A stretch of 45,769 nucleotides of DNA from Clostridiales bacterium (lineage in GTDB: Bacteria; Bacillota; Clostridia; Saccharofermentanales; Saccharofermentanaceae): assembly GCA_017962145.1 (NCBI GenBank), contig JAGCVX010000031.1, forward strand, positions 1 to 45,769, read 5' to 3'. Shown one piece after another: positions 9,243-16,818 of the stretch. The position numbers were made by a program, and so were the translations under genes. The first letter of the stretch is position 1; the number at the start of each line of letters is the position of its first letter. The notes below the pieces were generated by a model that worked only from the letters and a program-made list of their open reading frames with translations, did not search any database and was not told the DNA's origin.

Positions 9243-10523
9243 TCAAATAATATGTTTATGCGTAAATGTACGGTTTCCGGAAGCATAATCGGCTACGAGA
9301 TTTCCGTTACCGCAGATCTTGTACTTATACGTTACCAGACCTTCCAGACCGACAGGGCCTCTTGCGTGGAGCTTACTGGTGCTGATACCGACCTCGGCAC
9401 CAAAACCATAACGCAGACCGTCGGAGAAACGTGTCGAACAGTTCCAGAAAACGTTACCGGAATCCACACGGTTCTGGAAAGCTTCGGCCGCTTCCTTATC
9501 AGTAGTCACGATAGACTCGGTGTGGCCGGAACCGTTTGTATTGATGTGATCGATTGCTTCATCGATACCGGAAACGACCTTCAAAGATACTTCGTAATCG
9601 AGATACTCGTGATGCCACTCTTCAACAGGCAGAACATCCGGCAGGATCGCCTTCGTTTTATCACAGCCATGCAAAACGACATTCTTCTCACGAAGGACCT
9701 CAGCCAGCTGCGGCAGGAAATCCTTTGCGATGGACTCATCAACGAGGATCGTCTCGCATGCATTGCAGACGGCAACATACTGAGTCTTACTGTCCACAGC
9801 AAGTTTCAGTGCCATATCACGATCAGCTTTCTCATGAATATACAGGTGGCAGACACCGTCCGCATGACCCATTACCGGGATGGAACTGTGCTGCATGATG
9901 TACTGAACGAAAGAATTAGAACCGCGCGGGATGATCAGGTCGATATACTTGTCGAGAAGCAGCATCTCTGCAACGTCGTTTCTCGTTTCCATCAACGTGA
10001 TCCAGCCCTTCGGCAGACCTGCTTCCACAGAAGCTTTCTCAATGATCTCGAAAAGCACACGGTTTGAATTAACCGCTTCACTACCGCCCTTCAGGCAGCA
10101 GCTGTTACCGGATTTCAGAGCCAGGGATGCGATCTGAACCAGCGCATCCGGACGGGACTCGAAGATAATACCCAGCACACCAATCGGGCAGGATACACGA
10201 GTCATCACCAGATCATCATCGAGTTCAGTCTTCAAAAGCACTTTCCCAACCGGATCGTCGAGCTTCGTCAAGCTCTTCAGACCGGAAGTGACATCTGCCA
10301 GTTTATGGTCATCGAAAAGGAGTCTCTTCTGAAGCGGCATCGGCAGATTCGTCTCCTTGGCATTCTTAAGATCGATTTCATTTGCGGCAAAGATCGCATC
10401 CTTATTCGCATTCAGCGCATCCGCGATCTTCAGGAGAGCCTGATCCTTCACTTCCGTAGGAAGAACAGCCATGGCATAAGATGCCTTTTTTGCGTCTCTT
10501 GCACGGGTTTCAAAATCTGTCAT
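9243..10523 (-). CDS. proA: Gamma-glutamyl phosphate reductase
   Basis: 426 residues, standard for ProA. It reduces glutamyl-5-phosphate with NADPH in proline synthesis. The aldehyde dehydrogenase-type catalytic cysteine lies in VAVCNACETILV; PIGVLGIIFESRPDA, GNSCCLKGGSEA and the C-terminal SDGLRYGFGAEVGIS segment are typical. The partner kinase gene proB is not in the window, so the pair is split or proB lies elsewhere. ATG 10523 has AAGAAGG upstream, and an extended -10 promoter lies about 40 bases before the start. It leads the probable proA-rpiB-upp-atp transcription block. Confidence 0.96.
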   Translation of the reverse strand: MTDFETRARDAKKASYAMAVLPTEVKDQALLKIADALNANKDAIFAANEIDLKNAKETNLPMPLQKRLLFDDHKLADVTSGLKSLTKLDDPVGKVLLKTELDDDLVMTRVSCPIGVLGIIFESRPDALVQIASLALKSGNSCCLKGGSEAVNSNRVLFEIIEKASVEAGLPKGWITLMETRNDVAEMLLLDKYIDLIIPRGSNSFVQYIMQHSSIPVMGHADGVCHLYIHEKADRDMALKLAVDSKTQYVAVCNACETILVDESIAKDFLPQLAEVLREKNVVLHGCDKTKAILPDVLPVEEWHHEYLDYEVSLKVVSGIDEAIDHINTNGSGHTESIVTTDKEAAEAFQNRVDSGNVFWNCSTRFSDGLRYGFGAEVGISTSKLHARGPVGLEGLVTYKYKICGNGNLVADYASGNRTFTHKHII

Positions 10524-10560
10524 AACCTAACCTTCTTCTATCTAAACATTAATTCACTAT

Positions 10561-10569
10561 ATTATATCA
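10561..10569 (-). promoter_or_regulatory. Extended -10 promoter of proA
   Basis: On the minus strand the sequence reads TGATATAAT, a TGn element joined to a perfect TATAAT, about 40 bases upstream of the proA ATG. No good -35 is seen, which is usual for extended -10 promoters. The DnaA-box cluster starts about 75 bases upstream of it, so DnaA could influence it. Confidence 0.6.
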
Positions 10570-10642
10570 GATTAGGCCCTTGTTGGAGCGGTAAGTTAAG
10601 AAGATTTTTACTTTCGTTTTGAAAGCAAATGAAAACATATAA

Positions 10643-10729
10643 TTATCCACAATTCGGAAGAGTTTTCCACAGTTTTGGAATTTGGAAAAGGAAAAAATCT
10701 GTGGAAAAGGTGGAAAAGTCTGTGGATAA
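10643..10729. promoter_or_regulatory. Symmetric DnaA-box cluster
   Basis: Two perfect DnaA consensus boxes face each other: TTATCCACA at 10643-10651 and TGTGGATAA at 10721-10729. Inside lie a mirrored pair of one-mismatch boxes, TTTTCCACA at 10663-10671 and TGTGGAAAA at 10700-10708, plus GGTGGAAAA at 10709-10717. The whole is a nested inverted arrangement in a non-coding gap. Such clusters occur at oriC and at oriC-distant titration or regulatory sites. No dnaA, dnaN or rpmH gene is in the window, so an accessory DnaA-binding locus is more likely than the origin. Confidence 0.7.
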
Positions 10730-10918
10730 CTCAAAGACAAGGCTTTTCGAAAAACACCCTGTTCAAACGCTTGAAATTCCGCAGCCTTTTTTCTGTCAAG
10801 TGTTTTTTGAAAAATTCCAAAAAGATTTTTTGGTGTCGAAATCGCCTGATATGAGTGCTTTTCAAGGATAGAATTTCACTTTTGATATTTCAGGTGTCCA
10901 CGTACGGTGGACTGTTGT

Positions 10919-12130
10919 TTACTGTTTTTCTCTCGGCGGAAGACGATAATAATTTGTCAATTGGCAACGAATGGAACCGTTGTATAATTTTCGTCTTTTA
11001 TCTGCTTTTCGAACGACCTGCTTTTCAAAAGAATCGTCAGGTGTGATCACCGAAAGACGGATTCCTTTTTTGCAGAAACCATCCTTATCGAGGTATGTCT
11101 TTGCGATGTTCCGATAGATCTCTTCGGCCATCTGCGGAGTCAGAAGACGCCCACCATATGGGGGATTGCACAGGATCAGCTGGCGGTCCATATGCGTCCA
11201 TGAAGCAAGACGCGCCGGAGTCTGTTCCACGAAATCTTTCACTTCGAATCTGGTAAATGCCGAAACACCTGCCGCTTCTGCATTTCGCTTTGCGGTCTGG
11301 ACAGCTTTCGGATCGATATCGGAACCATAGAAATAAATATCGTCCATCGGCGAAAGGTCAGCCATATCTCTTGCTTCTTCTCTTGCCAGGTCGTACGCTT
11401 TCGGTCCGATAAACGGAAGTTTTTCACCTGAAAATGCTCTTTTGAGACCCGGCGCCAGATTCAAAGCCATCATGGCGGCTTCGATCACGATGGTACCGGA
11501 CCCGCAGAACGGATCGACCAGCGCTTCTTCTCCGAAGAAACGGTACTGTGCCGCACTGACCATTCCGGCCGCAAGCGTCTCCTTGATCGGAGCTTCATGC
11601 ATCAGCGGACGATAGCCACGCTTATGCAGTCCCTCGCCCGTGATATCGATCATGACACGGACCATATCTTTGACGATACCGAATACGACCTTGATCAGAC
11701 CACGCGCCTCATCTTCTTCAATCCTCGTATCTTCAGAAAGATGACGACCGGACTGAAGCGCTTTTACGATCGCCTTTTTCCCGAGTTTCTGGCATGCGGG
11801 AATACCAAACAGTTTCGAATCACGTGAATAGCCGTTGATGTGAAAAGCGGCTCCCTCCGGAATCCAGTCCTGCCAGCGGATCATCTGCATGCCGTCAAAG
11901 AAAGCTTCGAAAGTATCCGCTTCGTATTCTGCGATAGAAAGAAGAACACGCTCACCTCGACGGATCCAGATGCAGATACGTGCCGCATCTTCCGCCATGC
12001 GTTTTTCGTCTGTATCTACCAGGATCTGGCCATCGGAAACCTCGATGCGGTCCTTGGTATAGCCTATATTTTCCAGATCCTCTACACAATAGTGTTCCAG
12101 ACCAAACAGACATGTGATTACGATTTTCAT
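10919..12130 (-). CDS. THUMP-domain rRNA guanine-N2 methyltransferase, RlmL family
   Basis: 403 residues. The N-terminal ~150 residues form a ferredoxin-like/THUMP RNA-binding region. The C-terminal Rossmann methyltransferase has the SAM site VDPFCGSGT at 205-213 and the base-methylating motif NPPYGG at 322-327. NPPY enzymes of this family methylate guanine N2 in 23S rRNA (RlmL/YpsC type). AAAGGAG stands 7 bases before ATG 12130. It is 21 bases after the RnfEA-like gene and probably shares its transcript, although no functional link is evident. The RlmK half of the Escherichia coli two-domain enzyme is absent, as usual in Bacillota. Confidence 0.9.
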   Translation of the reverse strand: MKIVITCLFGLEHYCVEDLENIGYTKDRIEVSDGQILVDTDEKRMAEDAARICIWIRRGERVLLSIAEYEADTFEAFFDGMQMIRWQDWIPEGAAFHINGYSRDSKLFGIPACQKLGKKAIVKALQSGRHLSEDTRIEEDEARGLIKVVFGIVKDMVRVMIDITGEGLHKRGYRPLMHEAPIKETLAAGMVSAAQYRFFGEEALVDPFCGSGTIVIEAAMMALNLAPGLKRAFSGEKLPFIGPKAYDLAREEARDMADLSPMDDIYFYGSDIDPKAVQTAKRNAEAAGVSAFTRFEVKDFVEQTPARLASWTHMDRQLILCNPPYGGRLLTPQMAEEIYRNIAKTYLDKDGFCKKGIRLSVITPDDSFEKQVVRKADKRRKLYNGSIRCQLTNYYRLPPREKQ

Positions 12131-12151
12131 CCTGTTCTCCTTTATTCTTCG

Positions 12152-13279
12152 TCAGATTCGGGCCAGTATCTCCATCCACGGGATAAACACGGTCAGCGCC
12201 AGCAGGATATGCAGAAGGATAAACGGGATCCCCTGCATGCAGCGAGGCTGCTTTCCGAACATGAACCGCGCATGGATAACGTGGGTATATAGCATTACAA
12301 CAGTTGAAGAAAGCCACACCGCCAGGATCAACATGATCCACCAGAGGATCTGCTGCGGCAGCTCTTCGGAAACGGAATACATCAGGTGGCTCATATAGTA
12401 GATCATCGGCAGCGAAGACTTAATTACCGTAAGAAGCGGAACATACTTATTCTCATCGAGCGTTTCCGACTGTTTGAATCCCTTGATGATCAGTGTAAAC
12501 AGCAAAAGCGTCACGATAGTCGAATAAAAAACGATATGCTCTTTTCTTATAAGGAACTCCGGTGCCCGCAGAATCACCAGTACGCTGATACCTCCAAACA
12601 GCAGGTCATAGACCAGCATGCAGAAGCAGAGCGTGAAATACTTTTTCTCCGTTGGAAGAGAGATCGGGCGGTATTTCGATGCGATACTCTCATCTGTATC
12701 GATGACCCAGGGTTCTCCCGTATCGGCTTTGCGAAGCATCCGAAGAAAGATCAGGCTCAAAAGCACCATCAGTGCCGCGCTTGAAGAATGGCTGAAAAAC
12801 GGCATCGTATGCGTTTTCAGGATCCCAAGGTGTACATTAAAGAACGTATCAAATCCGAGTCCCTCTCGAAGAATCGCGATCACGCCACCGTCGATCAGGT
12901 AGAAAAGAAATCCGTGTACGATATTTCCCGCGGTGATCGGTTCCTCCTCATCGAGCTGGTTAAACATCGGTGCCAGAAGGAACAGAAATGTCGCACCCGG
13001 AAGGAGGAAGAATCCAACGGTCGGAACCGTAAACGGAAGGATCTTCGAAAGGAAAAACAAAAGCTCGCCCATGAGTGCCGAGGAGAAAGTAAAGATGCCC
13101 CAGCACACGCGCTTATTCTTCACATTCTTGAACAAAGGCACATTGATCAGGCAGAACAAAAGCGAGATCAGCCAGCACGTAAGAAGCAGCGGCACGGTAT
13201 TGGTGGTAAAGATCATCACCAGCGAGAATGCCAGGATAATACGGTACTGATTTTTCGAAATGCACTTTTTCTCTCTCAT
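12152..13279 (-). CDS. Polytopic membrane protein, probable divergent RnfE-RnfA fusion
   Basis: 375 residues with ten to twelve hydrophobic segments in two halves joined by a polar linker near 183-213. It begins one base after the rnfG stop, where rnfE and rnfA stand in canonical rnfCDGEAB operons. In the first half, GFFLLPG (89-95) and DGGVIAILREGLGF (130-143) resemble RnfE helices 4 and 5, whose consensus has GIFLPL and GAIREILGSG. In the second half, CMQGIPFILLHILLAL (347-362) resembles the RnfA end (RGLPIALLTAGLLALAF). The cysteines that hold the intramembrane iron cluster in RnfA/RnfE, notably the one after the LPL motif, are not at the expected places. The assignment is by position and weak similarity; an unrelated membrane protein remains possible. 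Confidence 0.55.
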   Translation of the reverse strand: MREKKCISKNQYRIILAFSLVMIFTTNTVPLLLTCWLISLLFCLINVPLFKNVKNKRVCWGIFTFSSALMGELLFFLSKILPFTVPTVGFFLLPGATFLFLLAPMFNQLDEEEPITAGNIVHGFLFYLIDGGVIAILREGLGFDTFFNVHLGILKTHTMPFFSHSSSAALMVLLSLIFLRMLRKADTGEPWVIDTDESIASKYRPISLPTEKKYFTLCFCMLVYDLLFGGISVLVILRAPEFLIRKEHIVFYSTIVTLLLFTLIIKGFKQSETLDENKYVPLLTVIKSSLPMIYYMSHLMYSVSEELPQQILWWIMLILAVWLSSTVVMLYTHVIHARFMFGKQPRCMQGIPFILLHILLALTVFIPWMEILARI

Positions 13280-13280
13280 A

Positions 13281-14492
13281 TCAGCCCACCCAGTTCAAAT
13301 ATTCTCGCATGAATTTATAAGCAAGGTTTACTGTCGTAAGACAAGCCTCGCACTTTTTGTTTTCGCCGGGAATTCCGATGATCATGGTACGGATCTCACT
13401 CATCGGAATGCCGTCAATACTCTCCGAAAGGATGCTTCCGGTCTCTCCCTGAACAACACCGTCTTCACCACCGATAACACCGATCTCTTGCGGAGGTCTC
13501 GTCGGAGACGGAATCGGTGTTGCAGGAACCGGCGTTACCTCTTCCTGCGGATCCGGAGTCACTTCCGGTTCTTTTGTGTCTTTATCTTTGTCTTCGTCAT
13601 CACCATCCTGGAGCGACTGCATGTACATCTCCTTGGTAAAAGACGAACGGGAATTACTGATGCACTCATTCACCAGCTCAACAAATGTCGAGATATTGAT
13701 GGTAACGCCTTCCACGATCTGCGTGGTTCCATCCGACTTCATCGCAAGTTTCATCGGATCCTGGACGAGTACCAGATAGTTGCTGAGTCGATAAGCCTGA
13801 TCCGCCCACATATTTCCGCTGACTTTATAGTCGCCGCTGATGGAATCCTGAGAGCGCGTGTTATGGGTCTTTGCATTCTCACCATCCCAGGTTACGGAAA
13901 CGATACGTCCTCCGGAGACCTGGATCTCACAGTAATCCTTGTATCCGTCGGAAGATACTTCTTCTCTTTCCGCATAGTAGATACCGTCATGAAGGCCCAA
14001 AAGCGGGTCATACTCGACCTGATAGGAGATATCGGCAGAAGTCGTCTGGTTCAGCGCCACCGGAATACGGGCACCTTTGAGCTGATTGCGCATCTCCTCC
14101 ATCTCTTCCTCGGTAAATGTGATGGAGCCTTCTTCCTCGACCACACGGATATTCAGAAGATTTTCACCGTTTTCACTGATACTCATCTGCGTATGGATGT
14201 AGCCGTTTGTCGTTGTCGTAGCGACGTCGATCACATAACCGATCAGTTTTCCGGATTCGTCAAATGCACTGTAAACGGCCGTGATATCTTTATGTCCGTT
14301 CAGTATCTCCGTGTTCAGCAGGCGGTATTCGGATGCCATAAGAAGCGAACCGAATTCTTCCTTGTAACGCTCCTGCTCTCTGGCGCCCTGTGCTTTTTTC
14401 GAGTACATCAGGCAGCCGAAAAGGAAAAGAAGGCTTAAGAATACTGCGATCACGGCACGGATGGTCAGACCTTTAAAGAAGGATCGAGTCAT
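13281..14492 (-). CDS. rnfG: RnfG-like protein with two FMN-binding-like modules and a CxxC tail
   Basis: 403 residues, about twice a normal RnfG. One N-terminal membrane helix (~11-30) anchors an extracytoplasmic region. Module 1 (about 70-155) shows the FMN_bind pattern AFDESGKLIGYVI. Module 2 (about 167-280) has DGIYYAEREE, GGRIVSVTW and VEGVTINIS, where canonical proteins have SGAT followed by T/S. T264 sits at the flavinylated-threonine position, but the surrounding D-x-x-SGA is lost. A Pro/Glu/Asp-rich linker (~298-336) follows, then a C-terminal domain with CEAC (381-384). The start overlaps the rnfD stop by 4 bases (ATGA). In classical Rnf this subunit carries covalent FMN and passes electrons across the membrane. 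Confidence 0.75.
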   Translation of the reverse strand: MTRSFFKGLTIRAVIAVFLSLLFLFGCLMYSKKAQGAREQERYKEEFGSLLMASEYRLLNTEILNGHKDITAVYSAFDESGKLIGYVIDVATTTTNGYIHTQMSISENGENLLNIRVVEEEGSITFTEEEMEEMRNQLKGARIPVALNQTTSADISYQVEYDPLLGLHDGIYYAEREEVSSDGYKDYCEIQVSGGRIVSVTWDGENAKTHNTRSQDSISGDYKVSGNMWADQAYRLSNYLVLVQDPMKLAMKSDGTTQIVEGVTINISTFVELVNECISNSRSSFTKEMYMQSLQDGDDEDKDKDTKEPEVTPDPQEEVTPVPATPIPSPTRPPQEIGVIGGEDGVVQGETGSILSESIDGIPMSEIRTMIIGIPGENKKCEACLTTVNLAYKFMREYLNWVG

Positions 14493-15454
14493 TTCTCCAC
14501 CTCCTTAAACCATTCTCCGTGAGAAAATGCACGCGGACGGATATAGTAGTCGAAAATCGGTGTCACCATGTTCATCATCAGAATCGGGAAGATCACCGCG
14601 TAGGTATCATTTGCAAAACGCGAAAGCAGAATCGTAAGGAAACCCGCTCCGCCTCCAAACAGGAAACGTCCTCTCGAGTCCATCGGCGTAGTCGTACAGT
14701 CGTTGAGCATAAATACCGAAACAAACAGTATGCCGCTGCTGGCCACCCAGATCACGAACTGATCCGGATGGATCTGATTCCAGTAAAGGGGAACATACCC
14801 GATCAGAATCGCCATCAGATAAGTAAGCGGCGCTTCGAAGCGGAAAAGTTTTCTTTCAAAGAGGATGATACCGCCAAGCAGGATCAGGACCGCACAGGTC
14901 ACACCCGCCATACCCGGAAGTTTTCCGGAGATGACTTCCATCGCGGACACATCTACGTGTACAGCCCCGGCATCGGCAGCACATTTACCGGTCAGAAGCG
15001 ACGAGAGATTCCACATATCAGTAAGCGGCATCGGACGCGCATCCATCTGTGCAGGAAATGCGATCTGCAGGAACGCACGCGCCGCCAGCGCCGGATTAAA
15101 GATATTCGTTCCGACTCCGCCGAAAGACTGTTTTACAAGAAGCGATCCAAACACCGCTGCGATCGCGACGACCCAGATCGATGCCGAAGCCGGCATGAGC
15201 AGCACCAGCATGAGACCGCTGACGAGCGAACTGTAATCTACGTAGAACGCATGCTCCGGATAAAGGCTCTTGGCCGAGAAAAAATCACAGAAGAAAAAGC
15301 ATGCCATCGAAACGGCGGCCAAGATCAGTACGCGGATACCGAAATAGAAAACGGCGCCCACAAGTACCGGAAGCATGGCCATCAGGACATACATATACCG
15401 CTCGGAAGCAGGCTGGTTGGCGTGAATATGAGGCGCTAACTGTTTTCTCTTCAT
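14489..15454 (-). CDS. rnfD: RnfD-like membrane subunit lacking the flavinylation motif
   Basis: 321 residues from ATG 15454, which overlaps the rnfC stop as ATGA and has GAGGAGG six bases upstream; the longer upstream frame lies inside rnfC and has no such support. Eight or more hydrophobic helices. Family blocks are SPHI-like APHIHANQPAS at the start, FGGVGTNIFNPALAARAF (111-128) and the late DCTTTPMDSRGR region, as in NqrB/RnfD. Canonical RnfD has D-x-x-SSAT soon after the NIFNPA block, where FMN is attached to threonine by ApbE; here the segment (about 140-180) reads LTDMWNLSSLLTGKCAADAG with no such motif. The fold seems intact but covalent flavin is not expected. Confidence 0.85.
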   Translation of the reverse strand: MKRKQLAPHIHANQPASERYMYVLMAMLPVLVGAVFYFGIRVLILAAVSMACFFFCDFFSAKSLYPEHAFYVDYSSLVSGLMLVLLMPASASIWVVAIAAVFGSLLVKQSFGGVGTNIFNPALAARAFLQIAFPAQMDARPMPLTDMWNLSSLLTGKCAADAGAVHVDVSAMEVISGKLPGMAGVTCAVLILLGGIILFERKLFRFEAPLTYLMAILIGYVPLYWNQIHPDQFVIWVASSGILFVSVFMLNDCTTTPMDSRGRFLFGGGAGFLTILLSRFANDTYAVIFPILMMNMVTPIFDYYIRPRAFSHGEWFKEVEK

Positions 15455-16791
15455 CTCGCGCCTCCTCTTCTTGCCCGATAGGCCGCTTTGGCGATATTCG
15501 TCGAAAGCTCGATCCCGGCCGGGCATACATAAGAACATGCACCGCAGGCGATACACTGCTGCACGGATTCTTCGATCGCCATATCCGTCTCACCCAGTTC
15601 GATCAGACGGTTCAGAAGATATGGAGATAGTCCGACAGGACAGGCACCTACGCATGCGCCGCAATGGATGCAGTTAGTGCGCGGTGGTTCGAATTTGCGG
15701 ATAATGGTCACGGCTGTCGTCGTCTTGATGATCGGTACATCGAGGTTCTTGATCGCCACGCCGGTCATCGCGCCACCCCAGGCGATCCTCTGCGCGGTAT
15801 GTGCGCCGGGAACTCTCTCGAGCAGTTCGGAAACACGGGTTCCGATCGGAACCTGCACATTGTGTCCGGTGATGGTATCACCGGAGATCGTAACGATACG
15901 GGATGTCAACGTCTGGTTCTTCTCGATCATCTCAAAGAATGCATAGCAGGTCGAAACGTTGAAAAGGACTGCTTTTACGGTTTCTTCCGGTCCTTTTCCG
16001 ATCGGAAGTTCCACTCCGTAGAGTGCCTTGATGATCAGTTGCTGGCAGCCTTGCGGGAATCGCGTTTTAAAAAGCTGGATCTCGATCTTTCGGTCGAGAT
16101 AACGATGCTTCTGCTCTTCTACGGCACGGGTCAGCGCTTCGATCTCGTCGGCCCAGGTATCTTCGATGCAGAATACGATCCTTTTGACGCGGCAGATACC
16201 GCTGAGCGCCATCGCGCCCTGAAGCACTTTCGATGCATTTACACGGATATGGTGCAGATCGCAGGCCAAAAACGGTTCACTCTGCGTCGCATTGACCAAA
16301 AGAGTATCAACACCGAGTTTTTCTGCCCGCATGCACTTAGTATATGTCGGCACGCCTTCTCCGCCCATTCCGCAGATACCCGAAGCCCAAAGCAGCTTCG
16401 ACAGTTCGCTCAGGGAAAGACGCGCATAATCCTTACGGGGCCGGATCTGCGAGGAGACCCGGCGCCGAAGGTCATTTTTGATATAAACGGCTTTACAGCT
16501 GACTTTGTTGGGAAGACGTATCGAATCGATCTTCGTAACGGTACCCGAGATACTGGCATGAACCGGAACGCCATGCATATCGGTCGGCGCGCCGATCAGA
16601 TCGCCCATGGCCACACTGTCTCCGACCGAAACGACCGGATTACAGGGAGAGCCTACATGCATCTGCATCGGGAGGATGACTTCACGCGGTGAACAGACCT
16701 CAAGAAGCGCCTCACGCATATACTTGCGCTGACGTACGAAGTCCAAACCGTCTCTGGGCATGATTCCGTTTTTGAAAGTCAATTTCTTCAT
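15451..16791 (-). CDS. rnfC: RnfC, iron-sulfur/NADH-side subunit of an Rnf-type complex
   Basis: 446 residues. An N-terminal barrel region (LPMQMHVGSPCNPVVSVGD) is followed by a Nuo51-like flavin/NADH domain with GMGGEGVPTYTK (141-152). Two ferredoxin-type clusters follow, C374/C377/C380/C384 and C413/C416/C419/C423, both complete. The usual AECEPY segment is changed to ATQSEPF (168-174). RnfC is the peripheral subunit that exchanges electrons with NAD(H) in ferredoxin:NAD oxidoreductase. It starts 27 bases after rpoD and overlaps rnfD by 4 bases. No rnfB, the ferredoxin-accepting subunit, occurs in the window. Confidence 0.9.
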   Translation of the reverse strand: MKKLTFKNGIMPRDGLDFVRQRKYMREALLEVCSPREVILPMQMHVGSPCNPVVSVGDSVAMGDLIGAPTDMHGVPVHASISGTVTKIDSIRLPNKVSCKAVYIKNDLRRRVSSQIRPRKDYARLSLSELSKLLWASGICGMGGEGVPTYTKCMRAEKLGVDTLLVNATQSEPFLACDLHHIRVNASKVLQGAMALSGICRVKRIVFCIEDTWADEIEALTRAVEEQKHRYLDRKIEIQLFKTRFPQGCQQLIIKALYGVELPIGKGPEETVKAVLFNVSTCYAFFEMIEKNQTLTSRIVTISGDTITGHNVQVPIGTRVSELLERVPGAHTAQRIAWGGAMTGVAIKNLDVPIIKTTTAVTIIRKFEPPRTNCIHCGACVGACPVGLSPYLLNRLIELGETDMAIEESVQQCIACGACSYVCPAGIELSTNIAKAAYRARRGGAR

Positions 16792-16818
16792 GTGCCCGCC
16801 TTTCGCACAAGAAGCAGA

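Larger units (their letters stand above)
10524..10918. other. 395-base non-coding interval
   Basis: No convincing gene lies here. The interval holds the proA leader and extended -10 promoter (10561-10569), a DnaA-box cluster (10643-10729), an AT-rich stretch of poly-T and poly-A runs (about 10740-10890), and a small hairpin (10896-10912) directly after the methyltransferase stop. The short plus-strand frames inside are made by the DnaA-box repeats. Confidence 0.7.

Noticed and set aside
10629..10871. Small plus-strand frame (80 codons) in the 10.5-10.9 kb gap
   Set aside because: It is generated by the DnaA-box repeats (TGTGGAAAA units read as SVEKVEKSVD) and has no ribosome site.
10896..10912. 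Hairpin GTCCAC-GTACG-GTGGAC after the methyltransferase stop, considered as a terminator
   Set aside because: Only 6 bp, and no U-run follows on the minus strand.
10524..10918. Calling this gap oriC
   Set aside because: DnaA boxes are present, but dnaA, dnaN, rpmH, gyrB and a clear unwinding element with DnaA-trio repeats are not seen; recorded only as a DnaA-box cluster.
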